DNA of 64,000 nucleotides from Symbiodinium natans (Eukaryota > Sar > Dinophyceae > Suessiales > Symbiodiniaceae). The notes under the pieces were generated by a model. The model searched no databases, was not told where the DNA came from, and saw only the letters and a list, made by a program, of their open reading frames with translations. The translations under genes were made by a program, and so were the position numbers. The DNA is taken from NCBI GenBank assembly GCA_905221605.1, contig CAJNDS010000557.1:475182-539181 (forward strand). Reading direction: 5' to 3'. This document shows positions 21,701-33,700 of the stretch, in pieces. Each line of letters opens with the position of its first letter. Position 1 is the first letter of the stretch.

Positions 21701-24700
21701 CCAGGAAACCGCATTGGCTTGCACTGTGCTTGGCCATGGCCGTCTGGATGGCATGCGGCTTGTCTGGGCTACCTGGCGGTTGGATCCAGAGGTACCCTAA
21801 CCCTTAACCCTAAACCCTTAACCCTAAACCCTAAACCCCAAACCCTGTCTGGGCTTCGATTTGCCTGGGATTCCATGGCTGGTTGTTTTTTTTCGAGAAT
21901 AGCTCATGCCTGGGCACCGGCTGGGGACGACCCTTGCGAGGTACCGATGTGTCTGGGGCAATCCTGACGGGAGCACATAATTAGCTGGGCTTTGCCGCAA
22001 TCCAAGTCACCAACTTCCTCGATGGTTGTGACCTCGTAGCCATTCATCCTTGGTTGTCGGGGCTTAGGGTGTGGGGTTAGGAGAGGGCGAACCAGGCTCA
22101 GGAAAAATCTATACATGTTTAAAAAAAAAATCAAAGTTTGGGGGGGGGGGGGGGGGTCCTTGCAAGGCCTCAAACCTCAACCTTCAACCCTGCCACTTAT
22201 GGGCGCATTTTCCCCATACAGGCCCAGAAACACCTGGGTTTGTATTTTAATGGGGAGGCGCGCAACACGTGTTGGGGTCGGGGTATGTTTCGCGGGTATG
22301 TTTCGCGGGTATCTTTCGGGGTATGTTTCGGGGGTATGTTTCGGGTATGTTTCGCGGCATCATGAGCTACTTTACCTGCAATTCCGGGGGTATGCTACGG
22401 GGTATGTTTCGGGGGTATGTTTCGGGGTATGTTACGGGGTATGTTTCGCGGGTGTGCAACCCGTGTGCCCTTCTTAAACCTGAGCCCCCCAAAAAAACAC
22501 AAACCCATCTCTGATTAAGCCCTAAACCCATCAATCGGTCTTTCTGCCCCTGGAACGTTCCGAACTTCAAGCGCGGCTCAGGCCCTACTTGGAGGTTCAG
22601 GGTACTTCCTAAGCAAGTAGTAACTGCACTTATGACCCCAACCATAGTAGGGAACTTAAAAGGCCCTAAACCCTAAACCCTAAACCCTAAACCCTAAACC
22701 CTAAACCCTAAACCCTAAACCCTAAACCTCCAAGTATCAAAACGCAATCTGAAGCAGGGGCGGGGGCCACTGCGGGCCTGCTGTCACGCACCCGCTCGAG
22801 GCTGGCTGTGAGATCTAACAAGCAACAACCTGTAGTTGGTTTAGGGTTTAGGGTTTAGGGATTAGGGTTTAGGGTTTGGGGGTTGGGGTTTGGGGTTTGG
22901 GGTTTTTGAGAACATACAGCCGTGACCACTGTCGCAGCGGGTGCCCTAGGCCCAAAGTAAAGCGAGGATGTTAGACATTGATGCGGTTTTGTGCGTTCTA
23001 TAGGGGCCTTATTAATTAAAATAAGGTTTTGGGGATTATTCTAGTATAAAGGGACCCTAAGGGAATACTATTCGTAATTATTCCGGCCCCTATATTACCT
23101 TTGTCATACGGTTCTTGGCCGTCCTGGCCTCACCGACTCCATCAGAGGGCGCGTTGTGCGAGCCTCTGTCGCAGCTGCCCAGAGCTTCTTGGAGGTTCGT
23201 GGTACTTAATAGGGTTTAGGGTTTAGGGTTTAGGATTACTTGGAGGTTCGTGGCAAGTAATACAACCTGTATGTATAACCCACATATAAGCCCCTTAATT
23301 ACCCCAACATGCTTCTGATTGGGTTTATAGGTCCAGTTAGTAAGCACCATGAACCTCCAGCTTCAAGACGGGGTGAAACCTTCTTCGAGATCTCAACTGC
23401 CAATTGCTCAATGAACCCCCGAAAAAAGAAAAGATTCTTCTTTGTAAGGGTAAATCTGGGGAGCAGTATCTTGAGTTTTTGGGGTGTTGGTTTAAAGCAA
23501 ATGGTAGTACATGAGTCTGAAGGATGCCAGCTGGCAGATTTCGGAACAATGGGGTCCAACGAGCTTTCTCTGATGCACCCTGAGCAAGAGAGGTGAACCT
23601 TTCAAATATGTAGGGTTATATATGCCCCAAAAGGTGAAAGGATGTGAAAGGGCCTAGGCCAGAAAATCCCCAACACCAGGACTCGTCGGACCAGCTCTTA
23701 CCACTAATTATCATGCGCGAACGTCCTTGTGTGCAAAGGGCATGCCCAACATTCGGAAGCAATCCAAATGCATGCGCTGTCCTAGGGTCATTGAGGGTTC
23801 ATGCCCAATGCAAAATTGAAACTGCCACACGAGGCTCTGGAAGGATGCAGCATGACGAGCCTTCTCAACAATGACCCCATCTGCACTGTTTGGCTCATCG
23901 CTTTGTGCAGGTGCCCAGCGTGCTGACTACTCGAGGTGACTGATCTCGGCCACTTTGCCACGCTTGTCCCGCAAGTTCCTGTCAGCACCCGCTTCCAGCA
24001 GCAAATGCACGATCTCACCTTGGCCGTTGTCGGCAGCGTGCATCAGAGCGGTCTTGCCGTCGGCGTCCTTCAGGTTCATGTTGACACCAGCTTCCAGCAG
24101 CAAACGGACCATCTCAATGTAGCCCCGGCCACAGGCGTGCATGAGAGCTGTCTTCTCGCTGGTAACGCCGTCCTTCCAGTCCTTGTTTGCTCCTCCGTCA
24201 AGCAGAGTACGGGCTACTTCAACGTGGCCTTGCTTGGCGGCGTACATCACAAACTCTTCTGTAGCTCGGTCTTCCAGGTCTGGCCTACCCAATGTGGAGG
24301 TCACCACTAGCTGCCACTCAGTCGTTTTGAGAGGCATGCCAGGAAGTTCCTCGAAGCCGCTCTCAGACTCAAAAAGCCGTTGAAAGCTCATTGGGTAGTG
24401 ATACTTTGCACGCAAGTGGCGCTTCACGGCCACCACATCCCAGAAGTGTTTCTTGGGCTCGGCGGCAAGCTCTTCCCCGGAAACATGGCTCCACACGCGA
24501 AGCATGGCGCCGGCGGCTACAAATGTGGCGAATTTCTAGGATTCTAGCCTCACCTTGTCTGGGCTCCGGCCAGGAGGAGTCACACAACTTTTGTGGGCTG
24601 ACTTCCAAGAGAGGAGCCCAAGGCCCTCAGTTCCACAATTGACGGGTGAAGGGTTTAGGCTCAGGGAAAGTCAGGGTTTAGGGCTTGGGCTTCGTCTGCA

Positions 24701-27700
24701 GGCCTTGGATGTTGGGTTGTGGGCTTGACGAGAGGGCGAACCAGCTCAGAAAAAAACACTATGGATATTTTTCCAAATAGCAGTTGGGGGGGGTCCTTGC
24801 AAGGCCTCAAACCTCAACCTTCAACCCTGCCACTTATGGGCGTATTTTCCCCATACAGGCCCAGAAACATCTCTGATTAAGCCCTAAACCCATCAATCGG
24901 TCTTTCTGCCCCTGGAACGTTCCGAACTTCAAGCGCGGCTCAGGCCCTACTTGGAGGTTCAGGGTACTTCCTAAGCAAGTAGTAACTGCACTTATGACCC
25001 CAACCATAGTAGGGAACTTAAAAGGCTCCCTAAACCCTAAACCCTAAACCCGAAACCCTAAACCCTAAACCTCCAAGTATCTAAACGCAATCTGAAGCTG
25101 GGGCGGGGGCCACTGCAGGCCTGCTGTCACGCACCCGCTCGAGGCTGGCTGTGAGATCTAACAAGCAACAACCTGTAGTTGGTTTAGGGTTTAGGGTTTA
25201 GGGATTAGGGCCTAGGGTTTAGGGTTTGGGGGTTGGGGTTTGGGGTTTGGGGTTTGGGGTTTGGGGTTTGGGGTTTTTGAGAACATACAGCCGTGACCAC
25301 TGTCGCAGCGGGTGCCCTAGGCCCAAAGTAAAGCGAGGATATTAGACATTGATGCGGTTTTGTGCGTTCTATAGGGGCCTTATTAATTAAAATAAGGTTT
25401 TGGGGATTATTCTAGTATAAAGGGACCCTAAGGGAATACTATTCGTAACTATTCTGGCCCCTATATCACCTTTGTCATACGGTTCTTGGCCGTCCTGGCC
25501 TCACCGACTCCATCAGAGGGCGCGTTGTGCGAGCCTCTGTCGCAGCTGCCCAGAGCTTCTTGGAGGTTCGTGGTACTTAATCGGGTTTAGGGTCAGGGTT
25601 TAGGGTTTAGGGTTTAGGATTACTTGGAGGTTCGTGGTAAGTAATATATAACCTGTAAGTGTAACCCACATGTAAGCCCCTTAATTACCCCAACATGCTT
25701 CTGATTGGGTTTATAGGTCCAGTTAGTAAGCACCATGAACCTCCAGCTTCAAGACGGGGTGAAACCTTCTTCGAGATCTCAACTGCCAATTGCTCAATGA
25801 ACCCCCGAAAAAAGAAAAGATTCTTCTTTGTAAGGGTAAATCTGGGGAGCAGTATCTTGAGTTTTTGGGGTGTTGGTTTAAAGCAAATGGTAGTAAATGA
25901 GTCTGAAGGATGCCAGCTGGCAGATTTCGGAACAATGGGGTCCAACGAGCTTTCTCTGATGCACCCTGAGCAAGAGAGGTGAACCTTTCAAATATGTAGG
26001 GTTATATATGCCCCAAAAGGTGAAAGGATGTGAAAGGGCCTAGGCCAGAAAATCCCCAACACCAGGACTCGTCGGACCAGCTCTTACCACTAATTATCAT
26101 GCGCGAACGTCCTTGTGTGCAAAGGGCATGCCCAACATTCGGAAGCAATCCAAATGCATGCGCTGTCCTAGGGTCATTGAGGGTTCATGCCCAATGCAAA
26201 ATTGAAACTGCCACACGAGGCTCTGGAAGGATGCAGCATGACGAGCCTTCTCAACAATGACCCCATCTGCACTGTTTGGCTCATCGCTTTGTGCAGGTGC
26301 CCAGCGTGCTGACTACTCGAGGTGACTGATCTCGGCCACTTTGCCACGCTTGTCCCGCAAGTTCCTGTCAGCACCCGCTTCCAGCAGCAAATGCACGATC
26401 TCACCTTGGCCGTTGTCGGCAGCGTGCATCAGAGCGGTCTTGCCGTCGGCGTCCTTCAGGTTCATGTTGACACCAGCTTCCAGCAGCAAACGGACCATCT
26501 CAATGTAGCCCCGGCCACAGGCGTGCATGAGAGCTGTCTTCTCGCTGGTAACGCCGTCCTTCCAGTCCTTGTTTGCTCCTCCGTCAAGCAGAGTACGGGC
26601 TACTTCAACGTGGCCTTGCTTGGCGGCGTACATCACAAACTCTTCTGTAGCTCGGTCTTCCAGGTCTGGCCTACCCAATGTGGAGGTCACCACTAGCTGC
26701 CACTCAGTCGTTTTGAGAGGCATGCCAGGAAGTTCCTCGAAGCCGCTCTCAGACTCAAAAAGCCGTTGAAAGCTCATTGGGTAGTGATACTTTGCACGCA
26801 AGTGGCGCTTCACGGCCACCACATCCCAGAAGTGTTTCTTGGGCTCGGCGGCAAGCTCTTCCCCGGAAACATGGCTCCACACGCGAAGCATGGCGCCGGC
26901 GGCTACAAATGTGGCGAATTTCTAGGATTCTAGCCTCACCTTGTCTGGGCTCCGGCCAGGAGGAGTCACACAACTTTTGTGGGCTGACTTCCAAGAGAGG
27001 AGCCCAAGGCCCTCAGTTCCACAATTGACGGGTGAAGGGTTTAGGCTCAGGGAAAGTCAGGGTTTAGGGCTTGGGCTTCGTCTGCAGGCCTTGGATGTTG
27101 GGTTGTGGGCTTGACGAGAGGGCGAACCAGCTCAGAAAAAAACACTATGGATATTTTCCAAATAGCAGTTGGGGGGGTTCCTTGCAAGGCCTCAAACCTC
27201 AACCTTCAACCCTGCCACTTATGGGCGTATTTTCCCCATACAGGCCCAGAAACATCTCTGATTAAGCCCTAAACCCATCAATCGGTCTTTCTGCCCCTGG
27301 AACGTTCCGAACTTCAAGCGCGGCTCAGGCCCTACTTGGAGGTTCAGGGTACTTCCTAAGCAAGTAGTAACTGCACTTATGACCCCAACCATAGTAGGGA
27401 ACTTAAAAGGCCCTAAACCCTAAACCCTAAACCCTAAACCCTAAACCTCCAAGTATCTAAACGCAATCTGAAGCTGGGGCGGGGGCCACTGCGGGCCTGC
27501 TGTCACGCACCCGCTCGAGGCTGGCTGTGAGATCTAACAAGCAACAACCTGTAGTTGGTTTAGGGTTTAGGGTTTAGGGATTAGGGTTTAGGGTTTGGGG
27601 GTTGGGGTTTGGGGTTTGGGGTTTGAGAACATACAGCCGTGACCACTGTCGCAGCGGGTGCCCTAGGCCCAAAGTAAAGCGAGGATGTTAGACATTGATG

Positions 27701-30700
27701 CGGTTTTGTGCGTTCTATAGGGGCCTTATTAATTAAAATAAGGTTTTGGGGATTATTCTAGTATAAAGGGACCCTAAGGGAATACTATTCGTAATTATTC
27801 CGGCCCCTATATTACCTTTGTCATACGGTTCTTGGCCGTCCTGGCCTCACCGACTCCATCAGAGGGCGCGTTGTGCGAGCCTCTGTCGCAGCTGCCCAGA
27901 GCTTCTTGGAGGTTCGTGGTACTTAATAGGGTTTAGGGTTTAGGGTTTAGGATTACTTGGAGGTTCGTGGTAAGTAATACAACCTGTAAGTATAACCCAC
28001 ATATAAGCCCCTTAATTACCCCAACATGCTTCTGATTGGGTTTATAGGTCCAGTTAGTAAGCACCATGAACCTCCAGCTTCAAGACTGGATGAACCTCCA
28101 GCTTCAAGACGGGGTGAAACCTTCTTCGAGATCTCAACTGCCAATTGCTCAATGAACCCCCGAAAAAAGAAAAGATTCTTCTTTGTAAGGGTAAATCTGG
28201 GGAGCAGTATCTTGAGTTTTTGGGGTGTTGGTTTAAAGCAAATGGTAGTAAATGAGTCTGAAGGATGCCAGCTGGCAGTTTTCGGAACAATGGGGTCCAA
28301 CGAGCTTTCTCTGATGCACCCTGAGCAAGAGAGGTGAACCTTTCAAATATGTAGGGTTATATATGCCCCAAAAGGTGAAAGGATGTGAAAGGGCCTAGGC
28401 CAGAAAATCCCCAACACCAGGACTCGTCGGACCAGCTCTTACCACTAATTATCATGCGCGAACGTCCTTGTGTGCAAAGGGCATGCCCAACATTCGGAAG
28501 CAATCCAAATGCATGCGCTGTCCTAGGGTCATTGAGGGTTCATGCCCAATGCAAAATTGAAACTGCCACACGAGGCTCTGGAAGGATGCAGCATGACGAG
28601 CCTTCTCAACAATGACCCCATCTGCACTGTTTGGCTCATCGCTTTGTGCAGGTGCCCAGCGTGCTGACTACTCGAGGTGACTGATCTCGGCCACTTTGCC
28701 ACGCTTGTCCCGCAAGTTCCTGTCAGCACCCGCTTCCAGCAGCAAATGCACGATCTCACCTTGGCCGTTGTCGGCAGCGTGCATCAGAGCGGTCTTGCCG
28801 TCGGCGTCCTTCAGGTTCATGTTGACACCAGCTTCCAGCAGCAAACGGACCATCTCAATGTAGCCCCGGCCACAGGCGTGCATGAGAGCTGTCTTCTCGC
28901 TGGTAACGCCGTCCTTCCAGTCCTTGTTTGCTCCTCCGTCAAGCAGAGTACGGGCTACTTCAACGTGGCCTTGCTTGGCGGCGTACATCACAAACTCTTC
29001 TGTAGCTCGGTCTTCCAGGTCTGGCCTACCCAATGTGGAGGTCACCACTAGCTGCCACTCAGTCGTTTTGAGAGGCATGCCAGGAAGTTCCTCGAAGCCG
29101 CTCTCAGACTCAAAAAGCCGTTGAAAGCTCATTGGGTAGTGATACTTTGCACGCAAGTGGCGCTTCACGGCCACCACATCCCAGAAGTGTTTCTTGGGCT
29201 CGGCGGCAAGCTCTTCCCCGGAAACATGGCTCCACACGCGAAGCATGGCCCCGGCGGCTACAAATGTGGCGAATTTCTAGGATTCTAGCCTCACCTTGTC
29301 TGGGCTCCGGCCAGGAGGAGTCACACAACTTTTGTGGGCTGACTTCCAAGAGAGGAGCCCAAGGCCCTCAGTTCCACAATTGACGGGTGAAGGGTTTAGG
29401 CTCAGGGAAAGTCAGGGTTTAGGGCTTGGGCTTCGTCTGCAGGCCTTGGATGTTGGGTTGTGGGCTTGACGAGAGGGCGAACCAGCTCAGAAAAAAAAAC
29501 TATGGATATTTTTCCAAATAGCAGTTGGGGGGGGTCCTTGCAAGGCCTCAAACCTCAACCTTCAACCCTGCCACTTATGGGCGTATTTTCCCCATACAGG
29601 CCCAGAAACATCTCTGATTAAGCCCTAAACCCATCAATCGGTCTTTCTGCCCTTGGAACGTTCCGAACTTCAAGCGCGGCTCAGGCCCTACTTGGAGGTT
29701 CAGGGTACTTCCTAAGCAAGTAGTAACTGCACTTATGACCCCAACCATAGTAGGGAACTTAAAAGGCCCTAAACCCTAAACCCTAAACCCTAAACCCTAA
29801 ACCTCCAAGTATCTAAACGCAATCTGAAGCTGGGGCGGGGGCCACTGCGGGCCTGCTGTCACGCACCCGCTCGAGGCTGGCTGTGAGATCTAACAAGCAA
29901 CAACCTGTAGTTGGTTTAGGGTTTAGGGTTTAGGGTTTAGGGTTTGGGGGTTGGGGTTTGGGGTTTGGGGTTTTTGAGAACATACAGCCGTGACCACTGT
30001 CGCAGCGGGTGCCCTAGGCCCAAAGTAAAGCGAGGATGTTAGACATTGATGCGGTTTTGTGCGTTCTATAGGGGCCTTATTAGTTAAAATAAGGTTTTGG
30101 GGATTATTCTAGTATAAAGGGACCCTAAGGGAATACTATTCGCAATTATTCCGGCCCCTATATTACCTTTGTCATACGGTTCTTGGCCGTCCTGGCCTCA
30201 CCGACTCCATCAGAGGGCGCGTTGTGCGAGCCTCTGTCGCAGCTGCCCAGAGCTTCTTGGAGGTTCGTGGTACTTAATAGGGTTTAGGGTCAGGGTTTAG
30301 GGTTTAGGGTTTAGGATTACTTGGAGGTTCGTGGTAAGTAATATAACCTGTAAGTATAACCCACATATAAGCCCCTTAATTACCCCAACATGCTTCTGAT
30401 TGGGTTTATAGGTCCAGTTAGTAAGCACCATGAACCTCCAGCTTCAAGACTGGATGAACCTCCAGCTTCAAGACGGGGTGAAACCTTCTTCGAGATCTCA
30501 ACTGCCAATTGCTCAATGAACCCCCGAAAAAAGAAAAGATTCTTCTTTGTAAGGGTAAATCTGGGGAGCAGTATCTTGAGTTTTTGGGGTGTTGGTTTAA
30601 AGCAAATGGTAGTAAATGAGTCTGAAGGATGCCAGCTGGCAGATTTCGGAACAATGGGGTCCAACGAGCTTTCTCTGATGCACCCTGAGCAAGAGAGGTG

Positions 30701-33700
30701 AACCTTTCAAATATGTAGGGTTATATATGCCCCAAAAGGTGAAAGGATGTGAAAGGGCCTAGGCCAGAAAATCCCCAACACCAGGACTCGTCGGACCAGC
30801 TCTTACCACTAATTATCATGCGCGAACGTCCTTGTGTGCAAAGGGCATGCCCAACATTCGGAAGCAATCCAAATGCATGCGCTGTCCTAGGGTCATTGAG
30901 GGTTCATGCCCAATGCAAAATTGAAACTGCCACACGAGGCTCTGGAAGGATGCAGCATGACGAGCCTTCTCAACAATGACCCCATCTGCACTGTTTGGCT
31001 CATCGCTTTGTGCAGGTGCCCAGCGTGCTGACTACTCGAGGTGACTGATCTCGGCCACTTTGCCACGCTTGTCCCGCAAGTTCCTGTCAGCACCCGCTTC
31101 CAGCAGCAAATGCACGATCTCACCTTGGCCGTTGTCGGCAGCGTGCATCAGAGCGGTCTTGCCGTCGGCGTCCTTCAGGTTCATGTTGACACCAGCTTCC
31201 AGCAGCAAACGGACCATCTCAATGTAGCCCCGGCCACAGGCGTGCATGAGAGCTGTCTTCTCGCTGGTAACGCCGTCCTTCCAGTCCTTGTTTGCTCCTC
31301 CGTCAAGCAGAGTACGGGCTACTTCAACGTGGCCTTGCTTGGCGGCGTACATCACAAACTCTTCTGTAGCTCGGTCTTCCAGGTCTGGCCTACCCAATGT
31401 GGAGGTCACCACTAGCTGCCACTCAGTCGTTTTGAGAGGCATGCCAGGAAGTTCCTCGAAGCCGCTCTCAGACTCAAAAAGCCGTTGAAAGCTCATTGGG
31501 TAGTGATACTTTGCACGCAAGTGGCGCTTCACGGCCACCACATCCCAGAAGTGTTTCTTGGGCTCGGCGGCAAGCTCTTCCCCGGAAACATGGCTCCACA
31601 CGCGCAGCATGGCCCCGGCGGCTACAAATGTGGCGAATTTCTAGGATTCTAGCCTCACCTTGTCTGGGCTCCGGCCAGGAGGAGTCACACAACTTTTGTG
31701 GGCTGACTTCCAAGAGAGGAGCCCAAGGCCCTCAGTTCAACAATTGACCTGACATTTCACAAGAGGTCTGTATGAATTACAACTACGAATACTATTCCCT
31801 TGTGGTCCCTAGATACATTGACTGCAATAATAACCCCTCAAAACCCTGTTGCAAGTATTAAGGCCTTGTAGAATGGGCACAGGACGGCCGAGATGGGACT
31901 GTGGGCTGGCCTGAGGCGGCGACTCTGACGACTTCTGGGACGAAGTCCTCCCCTTGCGGGTGCCTCCATTCTTAGTTCTCCAGTAACCTGGGGGAACTAA
32001 AGGTTAACCTTTGGGACTATAAGGGGATGATACTGCCCCAAAAAGGTTGAAGGTTACCTACTCTACTACTAGGTATAATACTACAAACCCTATAAACCCT
32101 AAACCCTAAACCCTAAACCCTAAACCCTGAACCCTACTCTGCTGCTTAGGCCTTGTGCCGCCAAGGCTTCGAGTGCAGGGGCCGCAGGCAGGCGTTGCAC
32201 AGCACCGGGTCGGCTTTCAGGGAGAGCAACTCGGCAAGCCAAGAGCTTTAGGGTTTAGGGTTCAGGGTTTAGGGTTTAGGGTTCAGGGTTCAGGGTTTAG
32301 GGTTTAGGGTTTAGGGTTTAGGGTTTAGGGCTACTGGAGATGGCTTGCGGTAGGCTTTCGCCGTTTTAAAACCCTCTCGGGTGTTTATTTGGGGGGAATT
32401 TTGGGGCTGATCTTATGGTGCCGTGATCCGGTCCCTGGGCTTGGCCCGGGCCCTGGTGCGGGAGAGCCTTCCTGGATGCCCTTAGAGGTGCGGACGATGC
32501 TCAGGTCTGCCCAAGAAACCAAAGGCCGAAACTCAAAAAGACCGTAGACGCCATAGACAAGACGCATTGCCGCGGCGGAGCATGACGGTGCAGGCCCCAC
32601 AGCCGCCCTGCTCTCGCATTTTTGTTTTTTTGTGTATTTATTTGTTTTTTATCTGTTTTATTTATACATATATACAAGTATACATGAAATTTAATGTACA
32701 CTTTGCTTTTCCTCTCTCCTGAATCACACTTCAAGCTTCTGAAAGTTTACAGGGCACCTCGCCGCAACCGATCTTTGTGCCTGGCAGTCCTCAGGTCACG
32801 GTAGTGCATGACAGGTGTGGAGCGACCACAAGATGCAGTAGTGCAGGGACGCAGTCAGCGTCTCAGAGCGACCAAGAGTCCTGCGTGGTAGCGCAAGTAC
32901 TCGGCCAGGTTCCTGGGCACTCTCATCTGGGAGTTGTTCATTGTATCTTTGGGGCAAATGGAGGCTTGCGCGTCGCGTTGCCCAGCAGACCGATGCCTCT
33001 TAAGCACATCATGAATGCATCCGAGCTTCATTGTCAAAGGGAACTGTCCGGAGTTGATGATCTGTCCAGGAATCAAGACCACAGAGTGGCATACATATAT
33101 ATATACATATATGTAAACGCGCATGCATACATACATACCTACATACGTACATACATACATATATCTTATATATATATATGTATATACTTATATATATATA
33201 TATATGCATACATATGCCCCGCCCCGCCCCTCCCCCACAATAATGAATCAACCCTTGGATTCGACTCTGGGTAAACCCACCACGCAAAGAAGAATCTGGT
33301 CCATGTTCTGGAATCGGGGTACAGAAACAAGAAAACTTCATGGTCAAGGACCCATGGTACTTCTCAAGAATACCGAGAATGTGCTTCCAAGATCCAAGAC
33401 AGCGAGGGGCTCTCGAATCCAATTCTTGGATTCCAACGGGAATACTGAAACATACTGAAAACATGCGGGTTGTCCAAATTATGATCTTTTTTGGGGTACC
33501 CTAAACATTAGGTGCCGTATTGTAATAGAGATCCAAAAAGGGACCATAATTTTGACAACCACCCATGCTGAGCTCAGCATTCCGAAATCCAAGATCCAAG
33601 ATCCCAGATTGCTCAGCCTAAGGGCCGTGCAATCTTGGATCTTGGCAACCCGAATTCTGAATTCAGCATTCTCTCATTGGGATCCAAGATTTGGATTTCA

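Larger units (their letters stand above)
22060..31748. repeat. Four tandem 2.2-2.6 kb units inside an XDH-like intron
   Basis: Using the landmark tccttgcaaggcctcaaacc, units start at 22,157, 24,794, 27,179 and 29,535. The last ends near 31,748 without the final 120 bp. A diverged partial copy of the unit end precedes the array (22,060-22,156). Units are nearly identical. They differ in the number of TTTAGGG/TTTGGGG heptamers, in a 275-bp segment present only in unit 1, in a 24-bp duplication (cttcaagactggatgaacct...) in units 3 and 4, and in a GGGTCAGGG variant shared by units 2 and 4. The array lies entirely between XDH-like exons at 22,048 and 32,171. Confidence 0.95.

Noticed and set aside
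22269-22514. Gly/Tyr/Cys-rich ORFs (FRGYVSG repeats)
   Set aside because: They are translations of the GGTATGTTTCG repeats in the 275-bp insert. There is no independent evidence of coding.
23936-24310. 124-codon plus-strand ORF opposite the ankyrin gene (also at 26,322, 28,677 and 31,041)
   Set aside because: It is the antisense shadow of the ankyrin ORF. The minus frame has the real domain structure.
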